This document shows positions 16,281 through 24,291 of a stretch of DNA of 64,000 nucleotides, in pieces. The notes beneath the pieces were generated by a model. That model did not search any database, was not told the origin of the DNA, and saw nothing but the letters and a program-made list of their open reading frames with translations. Position 1 is the first letter of the stretch; every line of letters starts with the position of its first letter. Location: the NCBI GenBank assembly GCA_041300525.1, contig JBGLNJ010000001.1:682001-746000 (forward strand). The letters are read 5' to 3'. Made by a program: the position numbers and the translations under genes. The stretch is from JBGLNJ01 sp041300525. Lineage in GTDB: Bacteria > Chloroflexota > Anaerolineae > Fen-1058.

Positions 16281-17435
16281 ATGCACGCCGAAGTTGTCAC
16301 GAGCGGGAGCGAGTTGTTGTTGGGCCAGTTGGTGGACACGAACTCGGCCTTTATCGCGCGCGCGCTGCGCGGCATCGGGCTGAATCTGTTTTACAAGACC
16401 ACCGTCGGCGACAATCAAGATCGGATGGTCGAGGTGCTGCAAGCGGCGATGGCCCGCTCCGACGTCGTCATCGTCACCGGCGGGCTGGGGCCGACGGTGG
16501 ACGATGTGACGCGCCCCGCCGTGGCGCGCGCCACCGGGCGCGAGTTGGAATTTCACCCGGAACTGTTGGAGCAGATCGAGGCGCGCTTTCGGAATTTTGG
16601 CGTGCCGATGAGCGAGAACAATCGCCGCCAGGCGTTCGTCCCGCGCGGCGCGATGGTTGTCGAGAATCCGGTGGGCACGGCGCCCTCGTTCATTATCGAG
16701 CACGAGCGCGGCATCGTCATCAGCTTGCCCGGCGTGCCGAGCGAGATGGAATACCTGCTGACGCGCGTCATCGTGCCGTACCTGCGGAAAAAACTCGACC
16801 TGCGTGAGGTCATTTTGACGCGGACGCTGCACGCGGTGAGCCTGGGCGAAAGCCGCGTTGACGCAGCCATCGCCGATTTGCAGACGTCCAGCAATCCGAC
16901 GGTGGGGCTTTCGGCGCACCCCGGCCAAACGGACATCCGCATCGCCGCCAAAGCGGCGAGCGAAGAAGAAGCGCGCGCCCTCATCGCGCCGGTCGAGGCA
17001 GAAATACGCGAGCGGCTCAATCGCTACGTCTGCTGCGCCGACGATGAAACGTTGGAAAGTGTGGTCGTGCGCCGGTTGGCGGAGCGAGGATTGACGCTTG
17101 CCAGCGTCGAGTCCGGTACTGGCGGGCGACTCGCCGGGCGATTGGCAAACGCGGAGAACAGTAGCGAGGTATTCCTGGGCGGACGTGTCTTGCCCAACTT
17201 GAACGGCTCTGCCGAGGAATCGGCCAGCGCGCTGCGCGCCGAGTCGGGGGCAACGCTGGCGTTGGCGGCATCTGCCGGGGCATCGGGCGATCACAAGCTC
17301 AACATCTCTGTCGCATTCGCCACGCCTAAAGGCATCCAGACGACGGGGCGCGGCTTTAGCGGCTCGCCTCGGCTCGGCGCAGAGTGGGCGGCCAACTCGG
17401 CGCTGGGGTTGGTGTGGAGGTATTTGCGGGAATGA
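16281..17435 (+). CDS. cinA: CinA-like protein with degenerate deamidase domain
   Basis: The N-terminal ~250 residues form the molybdopterin-binding-like domain of CinA (TSGSELLLGQLVDTNSAFI, VTGGLGPTVDDVTRPA, LPGVPSEM), linked to NAD pyrophosphatase activity in some homologues. The C-terminal ~150 residues correspond to the PncC nicotinamide-mononucleotide deamidase domain but are altered. The ESCTGG motif reads ESGTGG, and the block that normally carries the catalytic Tyr and Lys (YSNExK) reads VLPNLNGS. Deamidase activity is therefore doubtful. ATG 16281 has GGAGG six bases upstream. The 3' end runs into a heptamer array. Confidence 0.85.
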   Translation: MHAEVVTSGSELLLGQLVDTNSAFIARALRGIGLNLFYKTTVGDNQDRMVEVLQAAMARSDVVIVTGGLGPTVDDVTRPAVARATGRELEFHPELLEQIEARFRNFGVPMSENNRRQAFVPRGAMVVENPVGTAPSFIIEHERGIVISLPGVPSEMEYLLTRVIVPYLRKKLDLREVILTRTLHAVSLGESRVDAAIADLQTSSNPTVGLSAHPGQTDIRIAAKAASEEEARALIAPVEAEIRERLNRYVCCADDETLESVVVRRLAERGLTLASVESGTGGRLAGRLANAENSSEVFLGGRVLPNLNGSAEESASALRAESGATLALAASAGASGDHKLNISVAFATPKGIQTTGRGFSGSPRLGAEWAANSALGLVWRYLRE

Positions 17436-17471
17436 CGAGTGTCGAATGTCGAATGACGAGTGTCGAATGTG
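17430..17471 (+). repeat. Six-unit heptamer array at the cinA stop
   Basis: GAATGAC, GAGTGTC, GAATGTC, GAATGAC, GAGTGTC and GAATGTG follow one another without gaps from 17430 to 17471. The first unit contains the cinA stop codon TGA (17433-17435). Confidence 0.85.
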
Positions 17472-17485
17472 GCCCCGATCTTGGC

Positions 17486-17514
17486 TTGACGAGCAGGCCA
17501 GGTTCGGCTACAAT
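17486..17514 (+). promoter_or_regulatory. Strong sigma70-type promoter
   Basis: TTGACG (17486-17491) and TACAAT (17509-17514) are separated by exactly 17 bases and lie 16 bases before ATG 17530. This should drive the hypothetical gene and the C39-like gene that overlaps it. Confidence 0.65.
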
Positions 17515-17529
17515 GATACAAGGTGCGTT

Positions 17530-17880
17530 ATGAGCGATCCTTCAGATACTCTCACGCTGCCCCGCGCGGGCCGGTTACAGAGGGACGTCCACCTCTCGGT
17601 CGAAGTCAATGTGACGGCGGCGGTCGCCCGGCGCAAGGTCAATGCTTTCCTGGCAACATATATGGGCAACTTGTTGTTGGCTGGCGAGCCCGTCTTGACG
17701 CTGGGCGAGCATGTCGCCTGGCGCGTGCCAGTTGACCTGACCGCGCCGCCTGTGGGGCGCCTGGGCCGCGTCGGCGAAGTAGACGTGGACGTCGAGAGCG
17801 GCGAGGTATTCCTGGACGAACCCCGCATGGCCGAGATACGAGAACGTGCCCACCATCTGGTTGCCAGTTCCCCACTATAA
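17530..17880 (+). CDS. Conserved small protein upstream of a C39-like peptidase
   Basis: The 116-residue product is beta-rich, with RKVNAFLATYMGNLLLAGEP in the middle and GRVGEVDVDVESGEVFLD near the end. It has no transmembrane segment or known catalytic motif. ATG 17530 follows AAGGTG. Its last 35 bases overlap the next gene in another frame. Overlap and shared promoter suggest it works with that peptidase-like protein, perhaps as its partner. Function unknown. Confidence 0.6.
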   Translation: MSDPSDTLTLPRAGRLQRDVHLSVEVNVTAAVARRKVNAFLATYMGNLLLAGEPVLTLGEHVAWRVPVDLTAPPVGRLGRVGEVDVDVESGEVFLDEPRMAEIRERAHHLVASSPL

Positions 17881-18304
17881 ACAGAGCGGCCCGCGCAATT
17901 GCTTGCCGGCTTGCGCCAGGATGCTATTGAGCTACCTGGGCCAATCCCACAGCGAAGTAGAACTAGCCTCTCAACTGGACACAACCGAACTGGGCACGCC
18001 GGGCAGTCGCCTGTTGCGATTGAGATCTCCTGTTTTGCAGGTCGAGTTCGGGCCATTGACGCTGTCCCTTGTCTATGACAGGCTCAACGCCGGCACGCCC
18101 GTGACCGCCCTCGTGCGAACCTTATTCCTTGACTACTGGTAGGCCGACTTGGCGCACGCTGTCGTTGTCGTCGGCTATGACGACCAGCGCCTGCTGCTCA
18201 ACGATCCCGCTCTCCAAGATGCTCCACAACGCGCAACGCCCACCGGCTTTCTCGCCGCCTGGGGCGAGTTCGATTACGTCTGTGGAACAATCGTCCGGCG
18301 GTAG
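17846..18304 (+). pseudogene. C39-like papain-fold peptidase, split by an in-frame TAG
   Basis: Starting at GTG 17846, the frame reads PVPHYKQSGPRNCLPACARM with the catalytic Cys region, stops at TAG 18140-18142, and continues in the same frame ADLAHAVVVVGYDDQRLLLN with the catalytic His and Asp regions, ending at TAG 18302-18304. All parts of a C39-like domain (as in bacteriocin-processing peptidases and BtrH-like proteins) are therefore present except one codon. A single CAG or similar to TAG change would explain it. If translated as written the protein lacks the His and is inactive. Confidence 0.75.
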
Positions 18305-18603
18305 CCAGTGGTATTGCGTCCCCGCGCCCGAAGTCTCTTTGTGCCCTAATCTTCCCGTCTCGGTCGAGCAGGTCAAGTTGCTCCTGAGCAGCAGCGGATG
18401 AGCATTGCTCTTTAGACTTGGGTTGCCTGACCATTCCGGTCAGCAGAAACCTGTCAGGTCTTGTCCCGGCGCGGCGAATTCATCGAACTGCTCAAATGAC
18501 ATTCTCCCACTGAGCATTGGGCGCAACGCCAGAACCGCCCCTTTGAAAGTATGGTATACTGAAAATGTGCGAACGGATGAAAAGATGCATAAGGAAGACG
18601 TGT

Positions 18604-19030
18604 ATGACTATTCAAACGATTGCCATTAACGTGCCTCAACCTGTGTATCGCCGGTACGAGCGGCTGGCCCGGTTGACGCGCCGCCCGCTGGAAAGTCTGA
18701 TCGCGCAGACACTCAACGCCAACATTCCCCCCCTTGCCCGACGACCTGCCGGATGAAATGCGGCGCGAACTGGTCACGCTGGAAACATTGGACGATCAGG
18801 CCCTCTGGCAAGCGGCGCGCGGCACAGCCAGCCCACAGCAACAAGCCCAACACCGTTTGTTGTTGGAAAAGAACCGATCAGACACCCTCACGCCCGCCGA
18901 GCAAGAGACGCTGGCGCGACTGCGCCAGGACGCCGACCGGCTCATGCTCCGCAAGGCTTACGCGTACGTCCTGCTCAAGTGGCGTGGCTACCGCCTGCCC
19001 ACGCTGGCCGAACTGGAAGCGCAGGAATGA
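18604..19030 (+). pseudogene. HNH-partner protein (N-terminal RHH-like) with a C7 frameshift
   Basis: ATG 18604 (AAGGA upstream) opens MTIQTIAINVPQPVYRRYER, a ribbon-helix-helix-like start. The frame goes wrong at seven consecutive C (18727-18733). With six C the reading would continue NIPPLPDDLPDEMRRELV and run on through ALWQAARG to LKWRGYRLPTLAELEAQE, ending TGA 19028-19030. The joined ~141-residue protein is a common small partner encoded directly before HNH proteins in Chloroflexota and cyanobacteria, role unknown. The lesion is a one-base insertion, typical of either slippage mutation or sequencing error. A TATACT -10 box is at 18555-18560. Confidence 0.7.
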
Positions 19031-19452
19031 CCTCGTACATTCCTGCCGAGTTGGCGCGGCAGGTGCGGGCCGATGCCGGACGGCGTTGCGGTTACTGTCA
19101 CAGTTCCGAATCGCTGACGGGAATGCCGATCGAGTTTGACCACATCCTCCCCGAAGCGGCCGGCGGGCCGACGACGCGCGAGAACCTCTGGCTGGCCTGT
19201 CACCGTTGCAACGAGCACAAGGGCAACCGAACCCACGCCGCTGACCCGTTTACGGGAGAGCGCACGGTGCTATTCAATCCTCGCGCGCAGCGATGGCAGG
19301 ACCATTTCGCCTAGAACCCCGATGGCGCGCTGATCGTTGGCCTGACGCCCTCCGGACGCGCCACAGTGGAAGTGTTGCGGCTCAATAACGAGTACGTGGT
19401 CGAGGCGCGCCGCTTTTGGGCCGAGGCAGGCTGGCATCCGCCAGGCGAGTAA
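19027..19452 (+). pseudogene. HNH nuclease-like protein, split by an in-frame TAG
   Basis: ATG 19027 overlaps the preceding stop as ATGA. The HNH core is complete: CGYC, FDHILPEAAGG, NLWLACHRCNEHKG. The frame is interrupted at TAG 19312-19314 after QRWQDHFA and continues NPDGALIVGLTPSGRATVEV to TAA 19450-19452. Homologues of this family have Trp at that place (HFAW), so TGG to TAG is the likely change. The nuclease core lies before the stop, so the shortened protein might still fold, but the conserved C-terminal ~45 residues would be lost. Confidence 0.75.
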
Positions 19453-19706
19453 GCTCCAATGGGTAATGGTCTCCCGCCCCGTCCGCTGACCGCAACGGAC
19501 ATGCAAGCTGACATCTGCCCCCCTGCGATGCGCTCTATCCGTTTACACCGCACCTGCCGGTGGGTGCAGGCGTCCGCTGACCATCCGCTGCGGCCCTCAC
19601 ACCGGACGAGGGCGCGGCAAAAAAATCCACCCGGCCCGTGAGCATCACAGGCCGGGCGGAAAGAGCGCCTCGCCGTACCCGTTAAGGGTACCCTGGGGGT
19701 TGCCCC

Positions 19707-19921
19707 CTACGGCGCGGGACACACTTGCAGCGAGACGTCGTCCACGTACATGGCGGTTACATTGCCCGTGCCATTGTTATACACGCCAAAGTAAAGATAG
19801 AACGTCCTGCCCGCATAAAGGCTCAAGTCGAACTCGTAGGGCGTCCAGGTCTGCGCGTTGCTCTGCTGCTTAACCAGCGTAGTGATCGTATTCCCCAACT
19901 GATCATCGCGGTAGGACAGCC
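19707..19921 (-). pseudogene. C-terminal fragment of a secreted beta-sandwich (adhesion/peptidase accessory) protein
   Basis: The frame ending at 19707 encodes NAQTWTPYEFDLSLYAG, RTFYLYFGVYNNGTGN and AMYVDDVSLQVC, the end of a jelly-roll domain found at the C-terminus of secreted Chloroflexota proteins. Upstream it runs into group II intron sequence (domain VI and V), so the rest of the protein is not here. A GC hairpin (CCCGGCC...GGCCGGG, about 19,630-19,656) lies downstream and may be its terminator. Confidence 0.6.
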
Positions 19922-20571
19922 AGTTGCCCAACTGCCCCCGCACAGATCCGGGCGTGCGGTTTTCCCGCACCCGGCTCTTCAAGTATACTCGCTTCCGCAA
20001 TCCAACCTACTAAACAGCCCTGGTTGCCAGCCTCGTCTTGGGCCTCCCCACGATGTAAGGCTGTTCTACCTGAAAGTCTCGCAACAGGTCCCGAAAGCCT
20101 GTCCAATTGTAGCTGTGACGTTGACTGCGGCGATTGAGCCACTTGAACAGTATCCGCATGGCCTCTTGATAGAACTGGTTCAGGCCGTCATAGTTGCCGT
20201 TGACGCCATAGTAGTTGTAGTAACCCCGTAGCTTGGCGTTCAACTCCCTGAACAAGTCCTGAAGGCCCTCACGACATGTGGTCTTGCACCATTCGGTGAA
20301 CTGTTTGAGTGAGTTTCGCAGTTTCTTGCGCGAGGTACGGCGCAGAACACGGGGTTGACCTTTTCTGTCTTTATCCCAGCGAAACTCAAAGCCTAGAAAG
20401 TCAAAGCGGGACTGTCCCAGCGGATGGCTCAACTTTCAGACCTTCGAAAAAGCGCGAATTATGACCTTGTGAAGTATCATCTCAAAAACTCGCGGTAAAG
20501 GCTTGACGCGATGCCCGTCTCGGTCAAGTAATGGTCCGCCACACTTCTCGTGGCAAGCGACACTGGACACG
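19905..20571 (-). mobile_element. Truncated group II intron (3' half: maturase end, domains V and VI)
   Basis: On the minus strand a maturase C-terminal frame (20432-20010) is followed 32 bases later by a textbook domain V: 19977-19945 folds into a hairpin with GAAA tetraloop and begins GAGC, containing the catalytic AGC triad. A GC-rich domain VI-like hairpin follows and the intron should end near 19,905-19,920. The 5' part (domains I-III and the reverse-transcriptase core) is missing; only ~140 bases of unassigned sequence separate the maturase fragment from the upstream gene fragment. It is non-autonomous and joins two unrelated half genes. Confidence 0.8.
20010..20432 (-). pseudogene. Group II intron reverse transcriptase/maturase, C-terminal part
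   Basis: The ~140 residues match the end of the RT thumb and the maturase X domain: FDFLGFEFRW, RTSRKKLRNSLKQFTEWCK, LRGYYNYYGVNGNYDGL and FYQEAMRILFKWLNRRSQRH. The RT fingers/palm with the YADD active site are absent, and a stop (TGA) lies just upstream of TTG 20432. It cannot make an active protein; X-domain remnants alone do not support mobility. Confidence 0.8.
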
Positions 20572-20937
20572 GCAACCGGACTCTTGCAGGTCGAGCATCA
20601 TCGCCGCGATTTCTTCCGGCTGAGCTTCATGTCCCACGCTCAGTTGGCTGATCTCGTAATTTTGGCAAAACTGGCATTTGAGATTGCACCCAGCGAAAAA
20701 GATCATCCCGCTGCCCAAGGTACCGCGCAGCGGGTTTTCTTCTCCGTGATGCGCGCCATAGATCGAGACGACGGCGAGGGTCCCCGTGCGGCATACGCCT
20801 TTGGCGGTGCGACGGTCCACGCGGCAGTTCCACGCGCACAGGTCACATGCAGTCAGGCGCGTGTAGGCTTGCTCGACGCGGCGGCGCAGTTCGCCCCTCC
20901 GCGCAAGTTGGCGGTAAGCAGGTTCAAATGCGGTCAT
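20572..20937 (-). pseudogene. N-terminal fragment of a PflA-like radical SAM protein
   Basis: From ATG 20937 the frame encodes 122 residues that match the start of the DUF/PflA-like radical SAM family: CDLCAWNCRVDRRTAKGVC, then FFAGCNLKCQFCQNYEISQ with the CX3CX2C cluster motif. Homology ends sharply at QESGC (codon 20574-20572), where HNINFVTP-like sequence would be expected. From there the DNA is intron-associated and the frame ends shortly afterwards (20524). The substrate-binding two thirds of the barrel are missing. Confidence 0.75.
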
Positions 20938-20969
20938 GGCTTCTGATTCACAGTAGAGGCGCGGAGAAA

Positions 20970-21392
20970 CTAGGGCTTGAGGAGCCGCGTAAAGCCGGCT
21001 TGTTCGAAATGGCGATCGGTCGTCAGTGCTTCGGTGATGCCATGGTTGGTCATCACGACAAAACTGGCAGCATCCACAAGCGACCAGGTCTTGTCGGGTC
21101 GTGTCTTGAGTAGCGCCCACGCAGCGGCATCGAGTTCAGAATCAATGTGAATGACCTGGACGTAATCGGCTGACTTGATCGTGTCAATGTAACGGAATTG
21201 CTGCGCACGGGGAACCCGCAGGGGGCTGGTGAACAGGGCCACCAACTCGGCCAGAATATAGTTGGTCGTCACCATCACTGCGCCTGGCCTGAACCATTCG
21301 TCAAACCAACCTCGCGCAGCTTGGTGCTGCGATTCGGATTGGACGAAAAGGCTGGCCCAACCGGCTGTGTCTATGAGGGCTTTATTCGCCAT
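20970..21392 (-). CDS. vapC: VapC-family PIN-domain toxin
   Basis: The 140-residue protein starts ALIDTAGWASLF with the first metal Asp, has ILAELVALF with the second acidic residue, and ends with LVDAASFVVMTNHGITEALTTDRHFEQAGF carrying the last acidic residues. PIN toxins of this group cleave RNA. The start ATG 21392 overlaps the antitoxin end by 11 bases, the usual arrangement for coupled toxin-antitoxin pairs. All key residues appear intact, in contrast to the PIN remnant at 372-512. Confidence 0.85.
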   Translation of the reverse strand: MANKALIDTAGWASLFVQSESQHQAARGWFDEWFRPGAVMVTTNYILAELVALFTSPLRVPRAQQFRYIDTIKSADYVQVIHIDSELDAAAWALLKTRPDKTWSLVDAASFVVMTNHGITEALTTDRHFEQAGFTRLLKP

Positions 21393-21639
21393 CGTGCAAC
21401 GCCTGAGACAATGCCTGACCGATGTAATAGTCGTGCCGTTCCGCTACATCGGTGGCGTCGCTCCGTATCGTTCCAAATAGCTTGACGAGCGGGTCTTGTT
21501 CGACAGTCTCGGCATTGCGGATGGCTTTTCCCAGCCACTCGGCCGCCAGGTTGTCCGCTGTTTGCCCTTGTTTGACAGCGAGCGAACGAATAGCTTCGTA
21601 CAGATTTTCTGGCACTTGGAGCGCAATCGTGCGACCCAT
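21382..21639 (-). CDS. vapB: VapB-like antitoxin
   Basis: ATG 21639 has GGGAGG upstream (better than ATG 21669) and opens GRTIALQVPENLYEAIRSLA, a ribbon-helix-helix-like DNA-binding start. The C-terminal half is helical and acidic and should bind and block the PIN toxin. It would repress its own promoter. The 85-residue length is normal. Followed by vapC with overlap. Confidence 0.75.
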   Translation of the reverse strand: MGRTIALQVPENLYEAIRSLAVKQGQTADNLAAEWLGKAIRNAETVEQDPLVKLFGTIRSDATDVAERHDYYIGQALSQALHDGE

Positions 21640-21723
21640 TTTCGCTTCCTCCCTGTTTATTTGTGCCAATAATGACCTGCGCTTATTCTACCACAGTTAA
21701 AAGTCTCGCTCCACCTGAGTGTG

Positions 21724-21741
21724 AAAACCGAGGCGGTTTTT
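21724..21741. terminator. Bidirectional terminator hairpin
   Basis: AAAACCG (21724-21730) and CGGTTTT (21734-21740) form a short stem with A- and T-tracts on either side, followed by another pair GGTAAAA/TTTTACC about 30 bases later. It lies between vapB upstream sequence and the end of the M28 peptidase gene. Confidence 0.5.
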
Positions 21742-21799
21742 CAACTGCCGGCCCGGTAAAATCGCTTTTACCTTCAACCTCACTTTGAGCCGGCCGGGT

Positions 21800-23185
21800 T
21801 CATCCAGCTGATGCGTCCGCAGACTCATCCGCATACCACTTGCCTTGCGCGCGCAGCGGCTTTTCCAATTCTTGCTCGACCAGGATTTGCTTGATCTCTT
21901 CCTGGCTCTTGCGCGAGCCCAGTGAACCCTCGTGCATTGCCAGCCGAGCCACCATGCGCGATATGGTCATGGCCGAGGCCTTCAAGTCCACCTCGGCGAC
22001 CTTGTCCAGCGTATCGGCGGCGGTATGACCATAGCCTCGCCCCAACGCAGAATCTTCGGGTCGCGCCATCATGCAGATGGCGGGAATGCCTTGCATAAAG
22101 AAGGGAAAATTGTCAGAGGCGGTGACGACGCCATCTTTGAACGACAACGGGTAACCGAAATCCCTGGCGTAGAAGCTGAGCACTGCTTGTGTGTCTTTGA
22201 GGCCGCTCGTAAGAAATCCATGCGATGCGACCGGGCCGGCTGCGTTGTCCAGGTTGATCATCAACGCAATGTTATCCAGGTCGTTGCGGTGCGCGTCCAC
22301 ATATTTCTGCGAACCCAACACACCCAGTTCCTCGGCATCAAAAGCCACCAGCCGAATGGTGCGTTTGAACTGCCCCTGGAGCGGCGCGAGAATGTGAGCC
22401 AATTCCAAGGTCAAGACCGTCCCGGTGGCGTCGTCCATTGCCCCCGGAGAGATGTCGTGTCCGTCATAGTGCGCCCCGACGACGAGCGTCTCCTGGGTCT
22501 GTCCTCGCACCTCGCCGACGACGTGATAGCCCTGGCCCGGCCTGGACTGGTTGTGGATTGTCACCTCAACCTCGACGGCACCGCGCTTGCACTGCCGCGC
22601 CAACTCCCAACCGTCTTCATAAGAAACTGCGACTGCCGGAATTTCTGCCAGCGCCCCGGCTCGCAACGAGCCGGTTTCGGCCAACATCCCCGGTTTGTGC
22701 CTGACGTAGATAAAGCCGACCGCGCCGGATTCCACGGCGCGCCCATACTTTTCGCGCCGATGAATCGTCGGGCGGTTTTCGGGATTGGCGGTCGTGACCA
22801 TCACGATTTTGCCCTTGAGATTGTCTTTCTTCCCGGCAAAGTCTTGTTCCGAGCCGATGCCGCAGTCTACCACTTGGCCGCGCAGGCGTTCCGCATCGGG
22901 CGAGTAGACGAGCGACAACGCCGAGCGCATCGTCCGCTCGACCGGCGCGATCAGCTTTAGTTCGCAATCGCCGCGCTGCCAGGTGAGATAGTCAAAGGCC
23001 TCGATGCGCGGATCGGTGAGGCTATACGCTTTGAACTTTTCCAGAATAAAATCGCGCGCCGCCAGATTGCCCGGCGATCCGGCAAAGCGCGGTGCAAGGT
23101 CGCACAGTCTTTCAAGGTCGGCATAGGCCTGGGTGGATGTCCAGGCTTCGCCGATAAGATAATGGTCGAGTTCTTTTAGATTCAC
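21800..23185 (-). CDS. M28-family metallopeptidase with PA-domain insertion
   Basis: The ~461-residue protein has the M28 zinc residues in GAHYDGHDISPGAMDDATG (His, Asp), FDAEELGVLGS (catalytic and zinc Glu), INLDNA (Asp) and GYGHTAADT (His). A PA-like domain with NPENRPTIHRREK and ESGAVGFIYVRH lies at about residues 120-210. It should be an aminopeptidase for small peptides. GTG 23185 is chosen because AGGAG lies six bases before it; upstream in-frame codons cover an unrelated palindrome (GGATAGGCC). There is no signal peptide, so it is probably cytoplasmic. Confidence 0.87.
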   Translation of the reverse strand: MNLKELDHYLIGEAWTSTQAYADLERLCDLAPRFAGSPGNLAARDFILEKFKAYSLTDPRIEAFDYLTWQRGDCELKLIAPVERTMRSALSLVYSPDAERLRGQVVDCGIGSEQDFAGKKDNLKGKIVMVTTANPENRPTIHRREKYGRAVESGAVGFIYVRHKPGMLAETGSLRAGALAEIPAVAVSYEDGWELARQCKRGAVEVEVTIHNQSRPGQGYHVVGEVRGQTQETLVVGAHYDGHDISPGAMDDATGTVLTLELAHILAPLQGQFKRTIRLVAFDAEELGVLGSQKYVDAHRNDLDNIALMINLDNAAGPVASHGFLTSGLKDTQAVLSFYARDFGYPLSFKDGVVTASDNFPFFMQGIPAICMMARPEDSALGRGYGHTAADTLDKVAEVDLKASAMTISRMVARLAMHEGSLGSRKSQEEIKQILVEQELEKPLRAQGKWYADESADASAG

Positions 23186-23303
23186 GTGTCTGCTCCTGGA
23201 TAGGCCTATCCTGGATAGGCCGAATGACGGTCTGTGGTTTGCGGTCACACCTATTTTACCACGCTGGCGGCCAAACAGGTATTACACCACGACACCAGTG
23301 TTA

Positions 23304-23332
23304 TTGCTTCTTGTATCGAGATAGCGTATAAT
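23304..23332 (+). promoter_or_regulatory. Sigma70 promoter of the DUF104-HicB-HicA cassette
   Basis: TTGCTT (23304-23309) and a perfect TATAAT (23327-23332) are separated by 17 bases, 39 bases before ATG 23371. Confidence 0.7.
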
Positions 23333-23370
23333 CATCGTCAAGAAGCGGACACTGGAAAGAGGTTGTCAAG

Positions 23371-23604
23371 ATGATTGCTGTACGAGGAATCTATGATGGA
23401 CAACAGGTTCAGCTACTGGAACCCGTGCCAATTGTCACTCGCACGCCAGTCATGGTCACGTTCTTGACCGATGATGGCAACTGGCAATATCCAACATCCG
23501 CCGATACTCAGCCTGACCTCATTTCAGAATTGCGCGGCTCTACGCGCACGTTACACTTGCGCGAAAAGCTGCTAGAGTACCGCACCGGAAGGGGCAAGCA
23601 ATGA
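23371..23604 (+). CDS. DUF104-like small protein (putative antitoxin)
   Basis: The 77-residue protein opens AVRGIYDGQQVQLLEPVP, the DUF104/AF2212-type beta motif found in antitoxin-like proteins of archaea and bacteria, and then VMVTFL. Its TGA overlaps the ATG of hicB (ATGA), so it is translated together with it. DUF104 proteins usually pair with a PIN-type toxin; here the neighbours are HicB and HicA, an unusual threesome. Confidence 0.65.
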   Translation: MIAVRGIYDGQQVQLLEPVPIVTRTPVMVTFLTDDGNWQYPTSADTQPDLISELRGSTRTLHLREKLLEYRTGRGKQ

Positions 23605-23873
23605 GCGAGTTTTTTTTGAATCTTCAGATTGAGCCATTGGATGAAGGCGGCTATCTGGCAACTAGCTCCGATCTGCAAGGGCTAGTGGCGCAGGGCCGCA
23701 CGGTGGCAGAGACGATGGAGATTGCTCAGGATGTGGCACGGAAGCTTATCGAGTCGTACATGGAACATGGCGATCGTCTGCCGCCCAAAGTAAGGGCCGC
23801 ACTCAAGCGGCAAAGGCACAAGACAACGATCAAGGTGCCCGTGGGCATTGCATGGGAAGGGGCGCAGGCTTGA
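23601..23873 (+). CDS. hicB: HicB-family antitoxin
   Basis: The 90-residue protein has the HicB partial RNase H-like fold: LQIEPLDEGGYLATSSDLQG followed by GRTVAETMEIAQDVARKLIE. It should bind HicA and block its mRNA-cleaving activity. No separate helix-turn-helix is present, so repression might depend on another protein. Its stop overlaps the HicA start (TTGA). Confidence 0.85.
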   Translation: MSEFFLNLQIEPLDEGGYLATSSDLQGLVAQGRTVAETMEIAQDVARKLIESYMEHGDRLPPKVRAALKRQRHKTTIKVPVGIAWEGAQA

Positions 23874-24112
23874 GCCGACTATCTGGCATGACCTACCGCG
23901 AGGTTGTGCATCGCCTGCGGGTGGCTGGCTTTGTATTTGACCGACAAGCGAAGGGCAGCCATGAAATCTGGTACAACCCGCAGACCCACCGGCGCACCAC
24001 CGTGCCGCACCATCCTGGCAACCTGTCTCGCGGCACATTGCGCGCCATTGTCCGAGAAGCAGGACTGACAGTTGATGAATTCCTAAGGCTGGACAGTCCA
24101 GACGAGCAATAG
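23870..24112 (+). CDS. hicA: HicA-family mRNA interferase toxin
   Basis: The 80-residue protein shows the dsRBD-like HicA fold with the catalytic His: FVFDRQAKGSHEIWYNPQT, then TTVPHHPGNLSRGTLRAIV. TTG 23870, overlapping the hicB stop, gives SRLSGMTYREVVHRL, the usual HicA start; ATG 23888 would remove six residues. HicA enzymes stop growth by cutting mRNA. The gene appears intact. Confidence 0.85.
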   Translation: MSRLSGMTYREVVHRLRVAGFVFDRQAKGSHEIWYNPQTHRRTTVPHHPGNLSRGTLRAIVREAGLTVDEFLRLDSPDEQ

Positions 24113-24120
24113 CAATTCCT

Positions 24121-24169
24121 GACCTCGGAGGTTTCAGGCGAACCGAAGGTTCGCACAACCTCCGAGGTC
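24121..24169 (+). terminator. Nested hairpin after hicA
   Basis: GACCTCGGAGGTT (24121-24133) pairs with AACCTCCGAGGTC (24157-24169), and CGAACC/GGTTCG form a second stem inside. TTGTTAT follows. It should terminate the toxin-antitoxin transcript; the motif resembles dispersed palindromes common in Chloroflexota. Confidence 0.65.
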
Positions 24170-24291
24170 TTGTTATCGTTCTTCTTTCTGTGCCACCCAA
24201 CGGCGCATTAGCTCGCTGGTGAATTTCCAACGGCCATCCTCCGGTGTGTGAGACAGGTGAGAGTATAAACCGGAGAGCGGAAATTGCAAAC

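Noticed and set aside
17846..19452. Recoding of TAG as a sense codon in this organism
   Set aside because: Intact genes in the window end normally in TAG (for example the cyclic-nucleotide-binding, MATE, GH4 and ABC genes), so a general code change is not tenable.
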